Shown: positions 32,638-41,814 of the stretch, one piece after another
How positions within the stretch are numbered: position 1 is the stretch's first letter
Layout: each line of letters starts with the position of its first letter
Origin: an uncultured Arthrobacter sp.
GTDB lineage: Bacteria; Actinomycetota; Actinomycetes; Actinomycetales; Micrococcaceae
Length of the DNA: 64,000 nucleotides
Direction of reading: 5' to 3'
NCBI RefSeq assembly: GCF_947495145.1
Contig: NZ_CANLXP010000015.1
Location: forward strand, 1 to 64,000
The notes under the pieces: model-generated
The model's database searches: none
What the model saw: only the letters and a program-made list of their open reading frames with translations
What the model was told of the DNA's origin: nothing
Made by a program: the position numbers and the translations under genes

Positions 32638-33717
32638 GTGAGCCAAGGCGAAAACCAGTGGGTGCTGCACGTGGATCTGGACCAGTTCATTGCCGCGGTG
32701 GAGGTGCTGCGTCGGCCCGAGCTGGCAGGGAAGCCGGTGATCGTCGGCGGGCGCGGGGATCCCACCGAACGTGCGGTTGTATCGACAGCGTCCTACGAGG
32801 CGCGCGCATTCGGTGTCGGCTCCGGGATGCCGCTGCGTGTCGCCGCCCGCAAGGTGCCGGATGCCGTGATTCTGCCGGTGGATTCCGAGGCCTATCTCGC
32901 CGCCTCGGACGCTGTCATGGCCACCCTGCGTGCCCAGCCGGGAGCCACCGTGCAGGTGCTGGGCTGGGATGAAGCCTTCATGGGAGTGAGCACAGCTGAC
33001 CCGGAAACCTACGCGCGGGGCTTGCACGACGCGGTGCTGGAGAGCACCAGCCTGCACTGCAGCGTCGGTATCGGCGACACACTGGTGCGCGCCAAGATTG
33101 CCACGGGGTTTGCAAAGCCTGCCGGTGTTTTCCGCCTCACCGTTGAGAACTGGTTGGCGGTGATGGGGGACCGGCCCACCATTGACCTGTGGGGAGTCGG
33201 GTCGAAGGTTTCGGGCCGTCTCGCCAAACTCGATATCACGACCGTTGCGCAGCTCGCCGCCTGCGATCCTGCGGACCTTGTTCCGGAATTCGGTCCGAAG
33301 ATGGGTCCCTGGTATGCCCAACTGGGACGGGGTGACGGCGAACGGACGGTCGATGACACCCCGTGGGTTGCCCGCGGACACAGCAGGGAAACCACCTACC
33401 AGCAGGATCTGACTGAACCGGTGCAGGTGGATGAAGCCGTCCGGGAACTTGTGGCGCGGGTTCTCGAGGACGTGATTGCCGAGGGCCGGCCGGTGATCGG
33501 GCTGACACTCAAAGTGCGGTACGCGCCGTTCTTCACCAAGACCTACGCCAGACGGATAGCAGAGACCTTCGACCGCGAGGACGTGCTTGCCCAGGCTCTG
33601 AACCTCGTCGGGAAGATCGAGCCGGAACGGCCGATTCGCCTCCTTGGCTTCCGGGCGGAAATGTCTATGCCGGAGGAAGCGCGGAAGGGGCATACGCCAA
33701 CCCGCAGCGGCTGGTGA
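32638..33717 (+). CDS. Y-family DNA polymerase (DinB/Pol IV-like)
   Basis: A 359-aa translesion-type polymerase. HVDLDQFIAAVEV (first catalytic Asp), SYEARAFGVGSGMPLR and the palm motif are present, but the usual S-[IV]-D-E is GWDEAFMGV here: Asp and Glu kept, Trp replacing the aliphatic residue. HhH motifs (LWGVGSKVSGRLAKL) and a little-finger domain follow. No C-terminal beta-clamp-binding QLxLF motif is visible. This matches actinobacterial Pol IV paralogues, and activity is likely but unproven. The GTG at 32638 is chosen over upstream in-frame ATG because of the -10 spacing and because conservation starts there. Confidence 0.8.
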   Translation: MSQGENQWVLHVDLDQFIAAVEVLRRPELAGKPVIVGGRGDPTERAVVSTASYEARAFGVGSGMPLRVAARKVPDAVILPVDSEAYLAASDAVMATLRAQPGATVQVLGWDEAFMGVSTADPETYARGLHDAVLESTSLHCSVGIGDTLVRAKIATGFAKPAGVFRLTVENWLAVMGDRPTIDLWGVGSKVSGRLAKLDITTVAQLAACDPADLVPEFGPKMGPWYAQLGRGDGERTVDDTPWVARGHSRETTYQQDLTEPVQVDEAVRELVARVLEDVIAEGRPVIGLTLKVRYAPFFTKTYARRIAETFDREDVLAQALNLVGKIEPERPIRLLGFRAEMSMPEEARKGHTPTRSGW

Positions 33718-33748
33718 GTGCGCCGTCGTCGTCGTGCCCTTAATGCAG

Positions 33749-33788
33749 ATCGACTCCCTACCCGCCGGAAAGCAGGTAGGGAGTCGAT
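33749..33788. terminator. Bidirectional terminator
   Basis: ATCGACTCCCTACC (33749-33762) pairs perfectly with GGTAGGGAGTCGAT (33775-33788) around a 12-nt loop, between the convergent polymerase and putP genes. Confidence 0.8.
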
Positions 33789-33799
33789 GCGGAATGAGG

Positions 33800-35299
33800 C
33801 TAGGAAACGGTAACGGTTTCCTTGCGGTCCGAGACGCCTTGGACGGCCGCGTCGAACTCGGCTTCGATCTCCGGGTTCGGCTTCCAGGTCAGCCGGCTGA
33901 CGACGACGGCGACAACCAGGTTTGCGAAGAACGCCGGCACAATCTCGTACATGGTCGCGGCCAGCGGCGAGTTGCCCCAGGCGAAGACGATGATGGCGCC
34001 GACAACCATTCCGGACAGGGCGCCCGGCATGGTCAGCTTCCGCCAGAAGAGCGAGAGCAGCACGGTCGGGCCGAAGGACGCTCCGAACCCGGCCCACGCG
34101 AAGGCGACCAGTGCAAGGATCGACTCGTTGCGGCCGGACGCCAGGATGATCGCTACGATCGCAACCACCAGCACGCCGAGCCGGCCCAGGATGACACCCT
34201 GCTTCGGGGTGAGGTTCTTCTTGGACACCATGTTGTACAGGTCCTCGACCAGTGCGGAGGAGCACACCACGAGTTGCGACGAGATGGTGCTCATGATCGC
34301 CGCAAGGACGGCGGCGAGGACAATGCCTGCAACGAAGGGGTGGAAGAAGGCCTGCGAAAGCGCCAGGAACACGGCCTCGGGATCCGCGAGAGTCAGCTGC
34401 GGGTTCTGCTCGAAGTAGGCGATACCCACCAGTGCGGTGGCAACGGCGCCGAAGACTGTGAGGATCATCCAACCGATGCCGATGCGGCGTCCGGCCTTGG
34501 CGTCCTGCGGGGACCGCAGCGCCATGAAGCGGACAATGATGTGCGGCTGGCCGAAGTAGCCGAGGCCCCAGGCTGCAGCCGAAATGATGGCGAGGATTGA
34601 ACCGCCGGCTACGAAGTTGAGCATCGAGGGGTCGACGGCGCGGATGGAATCGGTCATTCCGGTAAGGCCGCCGACGTTGATGAACCCGATGATCGGCACC
34701 GTGAGCAGCGCAATGAGCATGAGGATGCCCTGGGCTACGTCAGTGAAGGTGGCTCCCATGAAGCCGCCGAACAGTGTGTAGGCAATGGTGACAGCGGCGA
34801 CGAGAATCATGCCGAGGGTGTAGTTGGAGTTGAAGGACGACTCGAAGAAGGTGCCGCCTGCAACCATGCCCGAGGACACGTAGAAGGTGAAGAACACCAG
34901 GATGATGACGCCGGAGACAACGCGGAGGACGCGTGAACGGTCCTTCAACCGGTTCTCGAGGAAGCTCGGCACCGTGATCGAGTTGTTCGAGACCTCGGTG
35001 TAGCTGCGCAGCCGGGGAGCCACGAACTTCCAGTTGAGCCACGCGCCGATGGTCAGGCCGATGGCGATCCAGACCTCAATAAGGCCGGACAGGTAAATCG
35101 CGCCGGGGAGTCCGAGCAGCAGCCAACCCGACATGTCGGAAGCTCCTGCGCTGAGCGCCGCTACGCCGGGCTTGAGCCCGCGGCCGGCGAGCATGTAATC
35201 GTCGAGATCGGACGTTTTCCGGTAGGCGTACCAGCCGATCCCCAGCATGGCGGCCATGTAAAGCGCCATGGCAAGGTATTGGAAGGTCTGGTCAGTCAT
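33800..35299 (-). CDS. putP: Sodium/proline symporter PutP
   Basis: A 499-aa solute:sodium symporter with 13 predicted TM segments. DDYMLAGRGLKPGVAALSAGASDMSGWLLLGLPGAIYL near 32-70 is highly characteristic of PutP, including the Na+/proline-binding Asp/Ser region. GYFGQPHIIVRFMA and LVVCSSALVEDLY are also family segments. It imports proline as nutrient or osmolyte. AAGGAACC precedes the ATG. No proline catabolic genes are adjacent. Confidence 0.9.
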   Translation of the reverse strand: MTDQTFQYLAMALYMAAMLGIGWYAYRKTSDLDDYMLAGRGLKPGVAALSAGASDMSGWLLLGLPGAIYLSGLIEVWIAIGLTIGAWLNWKFVAPRLRSYTEVSNNSITVPSFLENRLKDRSRVLRVVSGVIILVFFTFYVSSGMVAGGTFFESSFNSNYTLGMILVAAVTIAYTLFGGFMGATFTDVAQGILMLIALLTVPIIGFINVGGLTGMTDSIRAVDPSMLNFVAGGSILAIISAAAWGLGYFGQPHIIVRFMALRSPQDAKAGRRIGIGWMILTVFGAVATALVGIAYFEQNPQLTLADPEAVFLALSQAFFHPFVAGIVLAAVLAAIMSTISSQLVVCSSALVEDLYNMVSKKNLTPKQGVILGRLGVLVVAIVAIILASGRNESILALVAFAWAGFGASFGPTVLLSLFWRKLTMPGALSGMVVGAIIVFAWGNSPLAATMYEIVPAFFANLVVAVVVSRLTWKPNPEIEAEFDAAVQGVSDRKETVTVS

Positions 35300-35431
35300 G
35301 GGTTCCTTTCACAGAATTCTTGGAACTGGCTGAGTGCAGCCGCCCACTATTCCAAGGTCGCACCCAGTTTGGCTAATAAAGTGACCTGGTTCACCATGAT
35401 TTCGGAGCAGAAAAGAGTTGTTACCGGCGGG

Positions 35432-35443
35432 TAATATGGCAAA
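35432..35443 (+). promoter_or_regulatory. Leaderless promoter of thioesterase gene
   Basis: TAATAT (35432-35437) ends 6 nt before the ATG at 35444. Confidence 0.55.
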
Positions 35444-35992
35444 ATGCACTTGATTTTTCGGACCCTCTGGATCCTCTTCGCCTCCCGTCGCCGGTCGAAG
35501 GTGAGCATCTGGGATTCGGCTTCGTTGCCGCTCCGGGTTCAGCTGACGGACATCGACATCGCCATGCATGTGAACAACGGAATGTACCTGTCGTTGATGG
35601 ACCTCGGCAGGTTCGATCTCATGATCCGCAGCGGCGTATGGAAGGTGATGCGCCGCAATGGCTGGGGCCCGGTGGTCAATGCCGAAACGATCACGTTCCG
35701 GAAGTCGCTTCAGCTGGGTCAGCGCTACACCATCGAGACGCGGATTCTGGGCTTCGACGAGCGGGCCATCTTCTTTGAGCAGCGAATGGTGCATGGCGGC
35801 GAGGTCTATGCACGCGCGTACATCGCCACCCGCCTGCTCGGCTCAAAGGGGCCGGTGCCGAATGAGGAGATTTTCGAGGCGTTGGGGAATCCTCCGGCGG
35901 AGATGGTGCTTCCGGAGTGGATTCACGAGTGGCGCATCAATACCGCGCTTCCCAGCACCCGGCGTCCTGCTCCGCACGAGTGGGCGCGGTAG
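35444..35992 (+). CDS. Acyl-CoA thioesterase, hotdog fold (4HBT type)
   Basis: A 182-aa protein of the 4HBT/hotdog superfamily. LTDIDIAMHVNNGMYLSLMD (about 35-54) is the catalytic D/N-x-x-HVNN-type helix entry, followed by a strand-rich core (RYTIETRILGFDERAIFFEQ). It likely hydrolyses acyl-CoA esters. The stop is adjacent to the convergent acyl-CoA dehydrogenase stop, and shared fatty-acid context supports the call. The N-terminus is slightly hydrophobic (LIFRTLWILFAS) but not a clear signal peptide. Confidence 0.82.
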   Translation: MHLIFRTLWILFASRRRSKVSIWDSASLPLRVQLTDIDIAMHVNNGMYLSLMDLGRFDLMIRSGVWKVMRRNGWGPVVNAETITFRKSLQLGQRYTIETRILGFDERAIFFEQRMVHGGEVYARAYIATRLLGSKGPVPNEEIFEALGNPPAEMVLPEWIHEWRINTALPSTRRPAPHEWAR

Positions 35993-37915
35993 TCAACGGT
36001 AGTTGCGGTGTAGATTCTCCGCGTCGGATGACGTTCCGCCCGGTTCGGCGATCCAGGGGCCGGTTCCGTCCGACTGGTCGAGGATGCCTTCTTCAAGCCA
36101 CTCAAGGCTGCCGTCGAGGACGCTCCGTGCCAGGCGGGAATCGGCGCTGTCCGTATTCCTCCACAGGTCGGTGAACAACTGTTCGATCCGCAGCCGCGAT
36201 TGCCGGCAGAAGACGTCCGCGAGGTTGCCGGCTTCATCCCTGCCTTGCTTCTCAAGGTGCTTCGCATGCGAGCACGTCGCCGCCATCGCGAAGAGTTCCG
36301 CGCCGATGTCCACAATTCGCCCAAGAAACACCTGGCGGTGCTCAAGCTTTGCCTGCCATCTGGCCATGCCGAGGAAGGTGTGCCGGGCAAGGCGCCGCGA
36401 CGCCCGCTCAACGTAGCGCACGTGCCCGGCGAGCCGCCCGAAGTCGGTGTAGGAGCGCGGAGACAGCCCGGGCCCGGCCAGCAGACGCGGCAGCCAACCG
36501 GCGTAAAAACTGCTGGCGCTGCCGGCTGCCTTTGCTTTCGCCAAAAGGTCAGCGTCCGACGACGCCAGATCACCTGCCGCTGCCAGGTGGGCGTCCACTG
36601 CCTCGCGGGCAATGAGCAGGTGCATGATCTCCGAGGAACCCTCGAAGATCCGGTTGATCCGCAGGTCGCGCAACTGTTGCTCCACCGGGACCGCACACTC
36701 CCCGCGGGCCTTGAGGGACGCGGCAGTCTCATACCCTCGGCCACCGCGGATCTGCACCAGTTCATCGGCGATCCGGTAGGCCATCTCGCTTGACCAGAGT
36801 TTCGCCAGCGCAGCTTCGATCCGCACGTCTTTCTGGCCCGAATCGGCGAGGGCTGCCGAGAGCTCGAAGACGGATTCCAGCGCGAATGCTGTGGCAGCTA
36901 TGAAGGAAATCTTCTGCGCGACTGCCTCATGCTTGCCGATCGGCCGCCCCCACTGCACACGGGCCGTCGACCACTCCCGGGCGATTTTCAGCGACCATTT
37001 GCCGGCCGCCGCGCAGTTCGCCGGGATCGAGAGCCTGCCCGTGTTCAGGGTGGTGAGCGCGATCTTGAGGCCCTGGCCTTCCTTGCCCAGACGGTTCGCG
37101 ATCGGAATGCGGACGTTCTCGAACCGGGTAACGCCGTTCTCGATCCCGCGCAGACCCATGAAGGCGTTGCGGTGTGTCACCGTCACGCCCGGGGTATCTG
37201 CTTCCACAACGAAAGCGGAAATGCCGCCGGCTCCGCCGTTGTGCGCCGGCACCTTCGCCATCACCACCACCAGCTCGGCGATAACTCCATTGGTGGTCCA
37301 GAGTTTGCTGCCGTTGAGCACGTAGGTGCCGTCGTCGTCGTTGCGGGTGGCCGTGGCGCTCATGCGGGCGGGATCGGAGCCGACGTCGGGCTCGGTGAGC
37401 AGGAAGGCGGAGATCGCGCCGGAGGCGCAGCGGGGGAGATATTCGCGCTTCTGTTCCGGCGTGCCGAACATGCGGACCGGCTCGGGAACCCCAATGGACT
37501 GATGGGCCGAAACCAGGGCGCCCAGGCTGGGGTGAACGGAACTGAGCAGCATGAGGGCGCGACCGTAGTAGGCCAGCGACAGGCCCAGGCCGCCGTACTC
37601 CCTGGGGATCTTGATGCCGAAAACACCGAGTGCTGCAAGGTCGCGAAGGTACTCATCCGGGATGCGTGAATCCCGCTCGATGACTTGTCCGTCCACCCTG
37701 GCCAGCAGCGACGTGAGTCGGGAGAGGAACTCCTCGCCGTCGTCGCTGTTGCCGGAAGCGGAGGAGGGGCGGGGGTGTATCAGGGACAGGTCGCAGCGCC
37801 CCAGGTAGAGACCTTTCGCGAAGCTCGGCCGGTTCCATTCCGTTTCCCGGGCGGACTCGGCCACCTCCCGGGAAGTGCGCTCGTCGACGTTCTCGTGAAG
37901 TGCTTCGGCGCTCAT
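35993..37915 (-). CDS. Acyl-CoA dehydrogenase, long form
   Basis: A 640-aa FAD-dependent dehydrogenase catalysing alpha,beta-dehydrogenation of acyl-CoA. The canonical core spans about 90-460: FLLTEPDVGSDPARM (FAD/substrate loop), KLWTTNGVIAELVVVMA, and QIRGGRGYETA with INRIFEGSSEIMHLLIAR carrying the C-terminal signature. An extra helical C-terminal domain of about 150 residues resembles the VLCAD/ACAD9-type long forms. The ATG at 37915 with GAAGGGGG upstream is preferred; the frame remains open 83 codons further but without conservation. Confidence 0.88.
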   Translation of the reverse strand: MSAEALHENVDERTSREVAESARETEWNRPSFAKGLYLGRCDLSLIHPRPSSASGNSDDGEEFLSRLTSLLARVDGQVIERDSRIPDEYLRDLAALGVFGIKIPREYGGLGLSLAYYGRALMLLSSVHPSLGALVSAHQSIGVPEPVRMFGTPEQKREYLPRCASGAISAFLLTEPDVGSDPARMSATATRNDDDGTYVLNGSKLWTTNGVIAELVVVMAKVPAHNGGAGGISAFVVEADTPGVTVTHRNAFMGLRGIENGVTRFENVRIPIANRLGKEGQGLKIALTTLNTGRLSIPANCAAAGKWSLKIAREWSTARVQWGRPIGKHEAVAQKISFIAATAFALESVFELSAALADSGQKDVRIEAALAKLWSSEMAYRIADELVQIRGGRGYETAASLKARGECAVPVEQQLRDLRINRIFEGSSEIMHLLIAREAVDAHLAAAGDLASSDADLLAKAKAAGSASSFYAGWLPRLLAGPGLSPRSYTDFGRLAGHVRYVERASRRLARHTFLGMARWQAKLEHRQVFLGRIVDIGAELFAMAATCSHAKHLEKQGRDEAGNLADVFCRQSRLRIEQLFTDLWRNTDSADSRLARSVLDGSLEWLEEGILDQSDGTGPWIAEPGGTSSDAENLHRNYR

Positions 37916-38068
37916 GGCAGCCCCCTTCAACGGCAGGCTCCGCCAGCCGGAACCCGGCCATGGGTAAATGCTACTCCCGAGTAGGAAACGCGGCCCGACT
38001 ACTTCGCCGAGAAACCAGTCCCGGTGGAGCGGGATCTCCCACGTCCAGCAGGAACTGAGCTGAACCAA

Positions 38069-38080
38069 TAGATTAGGAAG
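38069..38080 (+). promoter_or_regulatory. Leaderless promoter of malQ
   Basis: TAGATT (38069-38074) lies 6 nt before the ATG at 38081. AGGAAG within the spacer is too close to act as a ribosome site. Confidence 0.5.
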
Positions 38081-40153
38081 ATGGCTCAGCTCACACCTCT
38101 GGCGCAGCTCGCCGGGCAGCACCAGGTCGGAACCACCTTCAAAGGCTGGGACGGCACGCCGCAAACGGTCAGCGATGCAACCCTGACCGCGGTCCTTACC
38201 GCGCTGGGCGTTCCCTGCGCAGATGACGACGACGTCGCTTCCTCCCTTCGGGCGGCTGAACTTGCGCCGTGGCTGCGTACGCTGCCTCCCGCCGTCGTCG
38301 TTCGGGAGGGTGATCCCACCACGGTGCCGGTCAGTGTGCCGACCGGATCAACTCCCTCCGTCCGGATCGTGTTGGAAGACGGGACTGAACGGCCGCTGAC
38401 AGTCGGGTCAGCACAGAAGCAGGACGTGGACGGAACGAGCGTCAGCCGGTTCACGGTGGAGATCCCGCTCGACCTCCCGCTCGGCTGGCACTCGCTTGTA
38501 GTGACTGACGGGTCTACCGAAACGCGTTGCGCGCTCGTTGGAACCCCGCGGAAACTCAGCACGGCCGATCGGCTGACCCGGACCTGGGGGCTCATGGCGC
38601 AGCTGTACTCGGTGCGGTCGCGGTCGTCGTGGGGTATCGGGGACCTCGATGACCTCGCGCGAGTCTCAGAAATTTCCGCCGCGAAGGGTGCGGGATTCGT
38701 GCTGATCAACCCGCTGCACGCCGCGCAGCCCAAGCCGCCTGTCGAGGCATCCCCCTACCTGCCGAGCACACGCCGGTTCTTCAATCCCATCTACCTTCGC
38801 GTTGAGAACATTGCCGAGTTCGACGGCCTTCCCGATGCCGACGCGAAGACCGTCCGCGACCTGGCTGCATCATTCAAGGCAGCTAACGGCAACGCGGAGG
38901 TTATCGAGCGCGATCCGAGCTACGCCGCCAAACTGCAGGCGCTCGAACTCGTCTTCGCCGTCCCGCGCCACCCTGAGCGGAACGAAGCGTTCCGGCGGTT
39001 CCGCTCCGAGGCCGGGCCGGGGCTGGAGAACTTCGCCCTGTGGTCCGCGCTCGCTGAAAAGCTCCCCGAGGGAGCCCGCGAGTGGAGCGACCCCGAGTTC
39101 CTTGAGGCGCAGCGAACCGAGCTCGAGGGGCGCATCGAGTTCCACGCCTGGCTGCAGTGGCTCTGCGACGAACAGCTCGAAGCAGCCCAGCACGCAGCGG
39201 CGGATGCCGGGATGAACCTCGGCATCATGCACGATCTCGCCGTGGGCGTCCACCCCGCCGGTGCTGACGCCTGGACCCTGCAGGATGTGCTGGCATCCGG
39301 CATCAGCGTCGGTGCCCCGCCGGACATGTTCAACCAGCAGGGCCAGGACTGGGCGCAGCCGCCGTGGCACCCGGAACGACTCGCGGAGTCCGGCTACGCG
39401 GCGTACCGTGACATGCTGCGAACCATCCTCCGCCATGCGGGCGGCATCCGGATCGACCACATCCTGGGCCTGTTCCGGCTGTGGTGGATTCCGCAGGGCT
39501 CCATGCCCGGCGACGGCGCCTACGTGTACTACGACCACGAGGCGCTCATCGGCATCCTCGCGCTTGAAGCGGAGCGGGCGGGCGCCGTCGTCGTCGGGGA
39601 GGACCTCGGAGTCTTCGAGCCGGGCGTGCAGGAGTACCTGGCCGAGCGCGGCGTGCTCGGCACCTCGATCCTGTGGTTTGAGTACGACGACGACGAGCCC
39701 CGCCCGGCGGAGCAGTACCGGACGGCGTGCCTCACCACTGTCACCACCCACGACCTTCCGCCAAGCGCGGGGTATCTCGCCGGCAGGCATGTGGAACTGC
39801 GCGAGCAACTCGGCTTGCTGGGCCGATCCGTGGAGGAGGAGAAGGCCGCCGACCGGGAAACCCAGGAGCAGGTGCTTTCGCTCGTCCGCTCCACGACCGG
39901 CACTGAGCCCGCCAGCGTCCAGGAGACGGTTGAAGCGATGCATTCCTTCATCGCGCGCACACCGTCGGTTCTCCTCGGCGTGGCGCTGACCGACGCGGTG
40001 GGGGAGGAACGCACCCAGAACCAGCCGGGAACCACAGCCGAGCAGTATCCCAACTGGCAGATTCCGCTGGCAGGACCGGACGGCGTCGTGCTCATTGAAG
40101 ACCTGCCCGGCTCTGCCCGGTTCGATTCGCTGGTGCGCGCTGTCCAGCGATAA
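38081..40153 (+). CDS. malQ: 4-alpha-glucanotransferase (amylomaltase)
   Basis: A 690-aa GH77 enzyme that transfers maltosyl and longer 1,4-glucan segments between acceptors in glycogen/maltodextrin metabolism. An N-terminal beta domain (about 1-165) typical of actinobacterial MalQ is followed by the GH77 barrel: SPYLPSTRRFFNPIYL, GIRIDHILGLFRLWWIPQG with the nucleophile Asp, VVVGEDLG with the acid/base Glu, and TVTTHDLPPSAGYLAGR with the third Asp. It is monocistronic. No other glycogen genes are adjacent. Confidence 0.94.
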   Translation: MAQLTPLAQLAGQHQVGTTFKGWDGTPQTVSDATLTAVLTALGVPCADDDDVASSLRAAELAPWLRTLPPAVVVREGDPTTVPVSVPTGSTPSVRIVLEDGTERPLTVGSAQKQDVDGTSVSRFTVEIPLDLPLGWHSLVVTDGSTETRCALVGTPRKLSTADRLTRTWGLMAQLYSVRSRSSWGIGDLDDLARVSEISAAKGAGFVLINPLHAAQPKPPVEASPYLPSTRRFFNPIYLRVENIAEFDGLPDADAKTVRDLAASFKAANGNAEVIERDPSYAAKLQALELVFAVPRHPERNEAFRRFRSEAGPGLENFALWSALAEKLPEGAREWSDPEFLEAQRTELEGRIEFHAWLQWLCDEQLEAAQHAAADAGMNLGIMHDLAVGVHPAGADAWTLQDVLASGISVGAPPDMFNQQGQDWAQPPWHPERLAESGYAAYRDMLRTILRHAGGIRIDHILGLFRLWWIPQGSMPGDGAYVYYDHEALIGILALEAERAGAVVVGEDLGVFEPGVQEYLAERGVLGTSILWFEYDDDEPRPAEQYRTACLTTVTTHDLPPSAGYLAGRHVELREQLGLLGRSVEEEKAADRETQEQVLSLVRSTTGTEPASVQETVEAMHSFIARTPSVLLGVALTDAVGEERTQNQPGTTAEQYPNWQIPLAGPDGVVLIEDLPGSARFDSLVRAVQR

Positions 40154-40225
40154 GGGGCGGCTCTACCGCTTATCGCGCAGAAATGACCGTTCGGCGCACG
40201 CCGGTTATGTTTGCCTCAGGCAATA

Positions 40226-40241
40226 TGTGACCTCATGCACA
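40226..40241. promoter_or_regulatory. Possible CRP-type site upstream of OFA transporter
   Basis: TGTGA-CCTCAT-GCACA matches the CRP/GlxR consensus TGTGA-N6-TCACA at nine of ten arm positions. It is about 80 bp before the transporter start. TTGCCTCAGGCAA just upstream (40211-40223) is another small palindrome. Confidence 0.35.
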
Positions 40242-40306
40242 ATGTTCCATGGTGGGGGCCGAGCGGACGACGCCGTCCATACGCGCAAGGGAGAGGCATT
40301 CAGTTC

Positions 40307-41689
40307 ATGAGCTGGCTCGATAGGGAACACACAATTGCTCCACCCGGATTCAACCGATGGCTGATCCCGCCCGCGGCGCTCGCCGTGCATCTGTGCATCG
40401 GGCAGGCCTACGCCACCAGTGTCTACAAGACGGCACTCGTGGAGCACTTTGACGCGAGCCTGACCGAGATCGGCCTGATCTTCTCCATCGCCATCGTGAT
40501 GCTCGGATTGTCCGCAGCGGTGATGGGCACCTGGGTGGACCGCAACGGGCCGCGTAAAGCCATGTTCACCTCTGCGATGTTCTGGGTGAGCGGCTTTCTG
40601 GTCGGCGCCCTCGGCATTTTCACCAACCAGCTCTGGCTGGTGTACCTCGGTTACGGCGTGATCGGTGGAATCGGGCTGGGCATCGGCTACATCTCGCCCG
40701 TTTCAACGCTGATCAAGTGGTTCCCCGACCGGCCCGGCCTCGCTACCGGTATGGCCATCATGGGCTTCGGCGGCGGCGCGCTGATCGCGAGCCCGCTTTC
40801 CACGCAGCTGCTGAGGATGTTCGACCCTGATTCCGGCACGGACGGTTGGGTAGCGAGCGGCGAAGCCGTCGGCATGCTCTTTGTGACCCTCGCGGTCATC
40901 TACCTCATCTACATGGTCTTCGGAGCCTTCACCATCAAGGTTCCCGCTGCCGATTGGCGGCCGGACGGCTTCGATCCGAGCACCCTGAAGTCCAAGGCAC
41001 TGGTCACCAGCGACAACGTCTCCGCGAAGAACGCCATTCGTACCAAGCAGTTCTGGCTGATCTGGATCGCGCTGTTCTGCAACGTGACCGCGGGAATCGG
41101 CATTCTTGAACAGGCCGCACCGATGATCCAGGACTTCTTCCGACAGGCAGACGGCGCCAGCGCGGTGTCCGCGGCTGTAGCGGGCGGCTTCGTGGGCCTG
41201 CTGTCCATCGGCAACATGGCCGGCCGCTTCGGATGGTCAACCCTGTCCGACCACATTGGCCGCAAGCGCATCTATATGGTCTACCTCGGCGTCGGCGCGG
41301 TGCTGTATACAGTGCTTGCTCTCGCCGGATCCTCCACCACGGTGCTCTACGTGCTGCTGGCCTTCGTGATCATCTCCTTCTACGGCGGCGGCTTCTCCAC
41401 CGTGCCCGCGTACCTCCGCGATCTCTTCGGCACCTTTGAGGTGGGCGCGATCCATGGCCGCCTCCTGACCGCCTGGTCGGCCGCCGGCATTGCCGGGCCG
41501 CTGATCGTGAACGGGTTCCTCGATGCAAGGGGCACCCCGGGAGAGCTTGTTGCTGCCGATTACCAGCCGGCCCTGCTGACCATGGTTGGCCTGCTGATCA
41601 TCGGATTTATCGCCAACCTGATGATCAAGTCCGTGGATTCAAGCTTCCACGAACCCAAGAAGACCGCCGAACCCGCAATGGAGGCATGA
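40307..41689 (+). CDS. OFA family MFS transporter (oxalate/formate antiporter-like)
   Basis: A 460-aa 12-TM major facilitator with the OFA family look: an N-terminal PAALAVHLCIGQAYATSVYK segment, GTWVDRNGPRKAMF loop after TM2, GIGYISPVSTLIKWFPDRPG, and NMAGRFGWSTLSDHIGRK loop 8-9. Substrates in the family are small carboxylates. The ATG at 40307 follows GGGAGAGG and fits conservation; an upstream frame extension is not supported. A 36-aa membrane peptide follows after one base, and the two should function together. Confidence 0.87.
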   Translation: MSWLDREHTIAPPGFNRWLIPPAALAVHLCIGQAYATSVYKTALVEHFDASLTEIGLIFSIAIVMLGLSAAVMGTWVDRNGPRKAMFTSAMFWVSGFLVGALGIFTNQLWLVYLGYGVIGGIGLGIGYISPVSTLIKWFPDRPGLATGMAIMGFGGGALIASPLSTQLLRMFDPDSGTDGWVASGEAVGMLFVTLAVIYLIYMVFGAFTIKVPAADWRPDGFDPSTLKSKALVTSDNVSAKNAIRTKQFWLIWIALFCNVTAGIGILEQAAPMIQDFFRQADGASAVSAAVAGGFVGLLSIGNMAGRFGWSTLSDHIGRKRIYMVYLGVGAVLYTVLALAGSSTTVLYVLLAFVIISFYGGGFSTVPAYLRDLFGTFEVGAIHGRLLTAWSAAGIAGPLIVNGFLDARGTPGELVAADYQPALLTMVGLLIIGFIANLMIKSVDSSFHEPKKTAEPAMEA

Positions 41690-41690
41690 G

Positions 41691-41801
41691 ATGGAAATCA
41701 GCAAGGCTCGACTGACCGTCGTGTGGGCACTGGTGGCGGTGCCCCTGGCCTACGGAATCTTCACAACCCTCACCCGGGTGGCCGCGCTCTTCACCGGCTA
41801 G
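41691..41801 (+). CDS. MFS transporter small subunit-like single-TM microprotein
   Basis: A 36-aa peptide with one TM helix (residues about 7-31, LTVVWALVAVPLAYGIFTTL). It starts one base after the OFA transporter stop, so translation is coupled. Very short proteins with a W-x5-PLAYG pattern directly downstream of OFA transporters are annotated in other bacteria as MFS transporter small subunits. I recognise the pattern but cannot confirm it by search. It is too small for default gene calling. Confidence 0.7.
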   Translation: MEISKARLTVVWALVAVPLAYGIFTTLTRVAALFTG

Positions 41802-41814
41802 CTGCAATTACAAC

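Noticed and set aside
37918-38164. 83-codon N-terminal extension of the acyl-CoA dehydrogenase
   Set aside because: It crosses the malQ promoter and start, shows no conservation-like sequence and lacks a ribosome site; the ATG at 37915 has a clear one.
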